From positions 1-7,013 of the forward strand of contig JAQSYC010000087.1 in assembly GCA_029256345.1 (NCBI GenBank): a DNA stretch of 7,013 bases, given 5' to 3'. Position 1 is the stretch's first letter. Every line of letters starts with the position of its first letter. The notes beneath the pieces are model-generated. The model saw only the letters and a list, made by a program, of their open reading frames with translations. It ran no database searches and was not told where the DNA came from. The translations under genes were made by a program, and so were the position numbers. The stretch is from Clostridia bacterium (GTDB lineage: Bacteria; Bacillota; Clostridia; Lachnospirales; Cellulosilyticaceae). Shown here one piece after another: positions 6,061 to 7,013 of the stretch.

Positions 6061-7013
6061 ATGCATGTAACCGGAATTGTCGCTGAATATAATCCATTTC
6101 ATAATGGTCATCTATATCAGTTAAATGAATCTCGCAAACTCACACAATCAGATTTTGTCATCGCTGTCATGAGCGGCAACTTCACCCAAAGGGGGCTTCC
6201 TAGTATCACAGATAAGTTTGTTCGAACCCAAATGGCCTTATCATGTGGTGTTGATATGGTCTTAGAACTCCCTGTAGTTTTTGCTGCCGCCAGTGCTGAA
6301 CGCTTTTGTGAAGCCTCTATTTCTATATTACAAAAAACAGGTCTAGTCAATTCCCTATCCTTTGGGAGCGAAATGGGTGACGTCGGCTTGTTAAAGGATA
6401 TTGCCACTGTCTTGGCCGATGAACCGCCTCTTCTATCTGGACTTATAAAAGACTATTTATCCCAGGACTATAGTTTCCCGCGGGCAAGAGAGGCAGCATT
6501 AGTTCATTTCTTTTCACAGCATCTTAACTATTCTAGTCAGTATGACCTGGACCTTATTAAAAGCGCTGTTGGAAATCCTAACAATATACTTGGGATAGAA
6601 TATCTTAAAGCACTAATAAAATACCAATCTTCCATAATACCACTCACCATTAAACGCAAATCATCTAACTATCACGATACTGAAATCTATTCGGCCATAG
6701 CTTCTGCAACAGCCATAAGGGCTCAGTTCAAGGCATCTGATTCTGCTGAGGCTATTAAAAATTGTATGCCACTTGCAAGCTATGAACTGCTTCTTAAACA
6801 TGTCCAGCACATGCCGGACTTAAGTGATTTAGAAGCTTTTCTTCATTACAAATTTATTTTTTCCAACAAACTTGATTTATATGCGTTTTGGGATATTCCT
6901 GATGATCTTATACATTCTTTATTAAAATATTTTACCAAAAAAAATACTTTTTCTCGGCTTATTGAAGAAGCGACTTCTAAAACCTATACCAAAGCCACTG
7001 TACAAAGAACGAT
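6061..7013 (+). CDS. tmcAL: tRNA(Met) cytidine acetate ligase TmcAL, N-terminal part (cut by window edge)
   Basis: TmcAL (formerly YlbM, DUF795) makes N4-acetylcytidine at wobble position 34 of elongator tRNA-Met, activating acetate with ATP to acetyl-AMP rather than using acetyl-CoA as E. coli TmcA does. The window holds 317 of the usual roughly 400 residues. It begins MHVTGIVAEYNPFHNGH, with the nucleotidyltransferase HxGH motif as His14-Asn15-Gly16-His17. Then come MSGNFTQRG (37-45), GVDMVLELP (63-71), FGSE (101-104), NNILGIEYLKAL (174-185) and ASATAIR (214-220), all in family order. The ATG has a strong site, AGGAGG (6049-6054), 6 nt upstream. It is divergent from pta-ackA with 167 bp between. 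In Bacillus ylbM stands near ylbN-rpmF on the same strand, so an inversion or separation of this neighbourhood is likely here. The upstream DNA is very AT-rich and I could not fix a promoter. Confidence 0.95.
   Translation, partial: MHVTGIVAEYNPFHNGHLYQLNESRKLTQSDFVIAVMSGNFTQRGLPSITDKFVRTQMALSCGVDMVLELPVVFAAASAERFCEASISILQKTGLVNSLSFGSEMGDVGLLKDIATVLADEPPLLSGLIKDYLSQDYSFPRAREAALVHFFSQHLNYSSQYDLDLIKSAVGNPNNILGIEYLKALIKYQSSIIPLTIKRKSSNYHDTEIYSAIASATAIRAQFKASDSAEAIKNCMPLASYELLLKHVQHMPDLSDLEAFLHYKFIFSNKLDLYAFWDIPDDLIHSLLKYFTKKNTFSRLIEEATSKTYTKATVQRT

Noticed and set aside
6117..6407. 96-codon minus-strand open frame
   Set aside because: It is fully antisense to the conserved N-terminal motifs of tmcAL, with no family likeness or ribosome site.
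1..7013. A novel defence, mobile or biosynthetic system hidden in the window
   Set aside because: All substantial coding space is explained by nine housekeeping genes with intact family motifs; the gaps are short and hold promoters, hairpins and ribosome sites only.

Overview
The window is AT-rich and looks like core chromosome of a low-G+C Firmicute, most likely a clostridial anaerobe. The support is consensus sigma-A-type promoters, strong purine-rich ribosome binding sites, the order rnc-smc and plsX-acpP, a four-cysteine L32, and a Pta-AckA acetate pathway next to tmcAL (ylbM). A Lachnospiraceae-like lineage is my guess from gene order and protein style; no database comparison was possible.

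Layout: eight genes lie on the minus strand and one on the plus strand. Read in the minus direction (right to left) they are pta (phosphotransacetylase), ackA (acetate kinase), yceD/DUF177, rpmF (L32), plsX (phosphate acyltransferase), acpP (acyl carrier protein), rnc (RNase III) and smc (N-terminal part only, cut by the left edge). On the plus strand, divergent from pta, is tmcAL (tRNA-Met cytidine acetate ligase), cut by the right edge. rpmF is only 58 codons long. There is no gene-free stretch longer than about 170 bases, and I see no mobile elements, CRISPR, tRNA or rRNA.

Transcription: the minus-strand genes look like one long operon but carry internal signals. There is a promoter ahead of pta (TTGTAT, 17 bp, TATAAT) with a 10-bp palindrome over its -35. 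A perfect consensus promoter (TTGACA, 17 bp, TATAAT) lies just after ackA and drives yceD-rpmF. A U-tailed hairpin follows rpmF. Another good promoter (TTGACT, 17 bp, TATTAT) lies just after plsX and drives acpP, and a hairpin follows acpP. The probable units are pta-ackA, yceD-rpmF, acpP and rnc-smc. No clear promoter was found for plsX, which may depend on read-through of the rpmF hairpin.

How the genes work together: Pta and AckA convert acetyl-CoA to acetate with ATP gain. TmcAL uses acetate and ATP to acetylate the wobble cytidine of elongator tRNA-Met. YceD and L32 belong to ribosome synthesis. PlsX and AcpP feed membrane phospholipid and fatty acid synthesis. RNase III processes rRNA and Smc organises the chromosome. 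This is a housekeeping region. I found no sign of an undescribed system; the points worth a second look are regulatory and start-site details.
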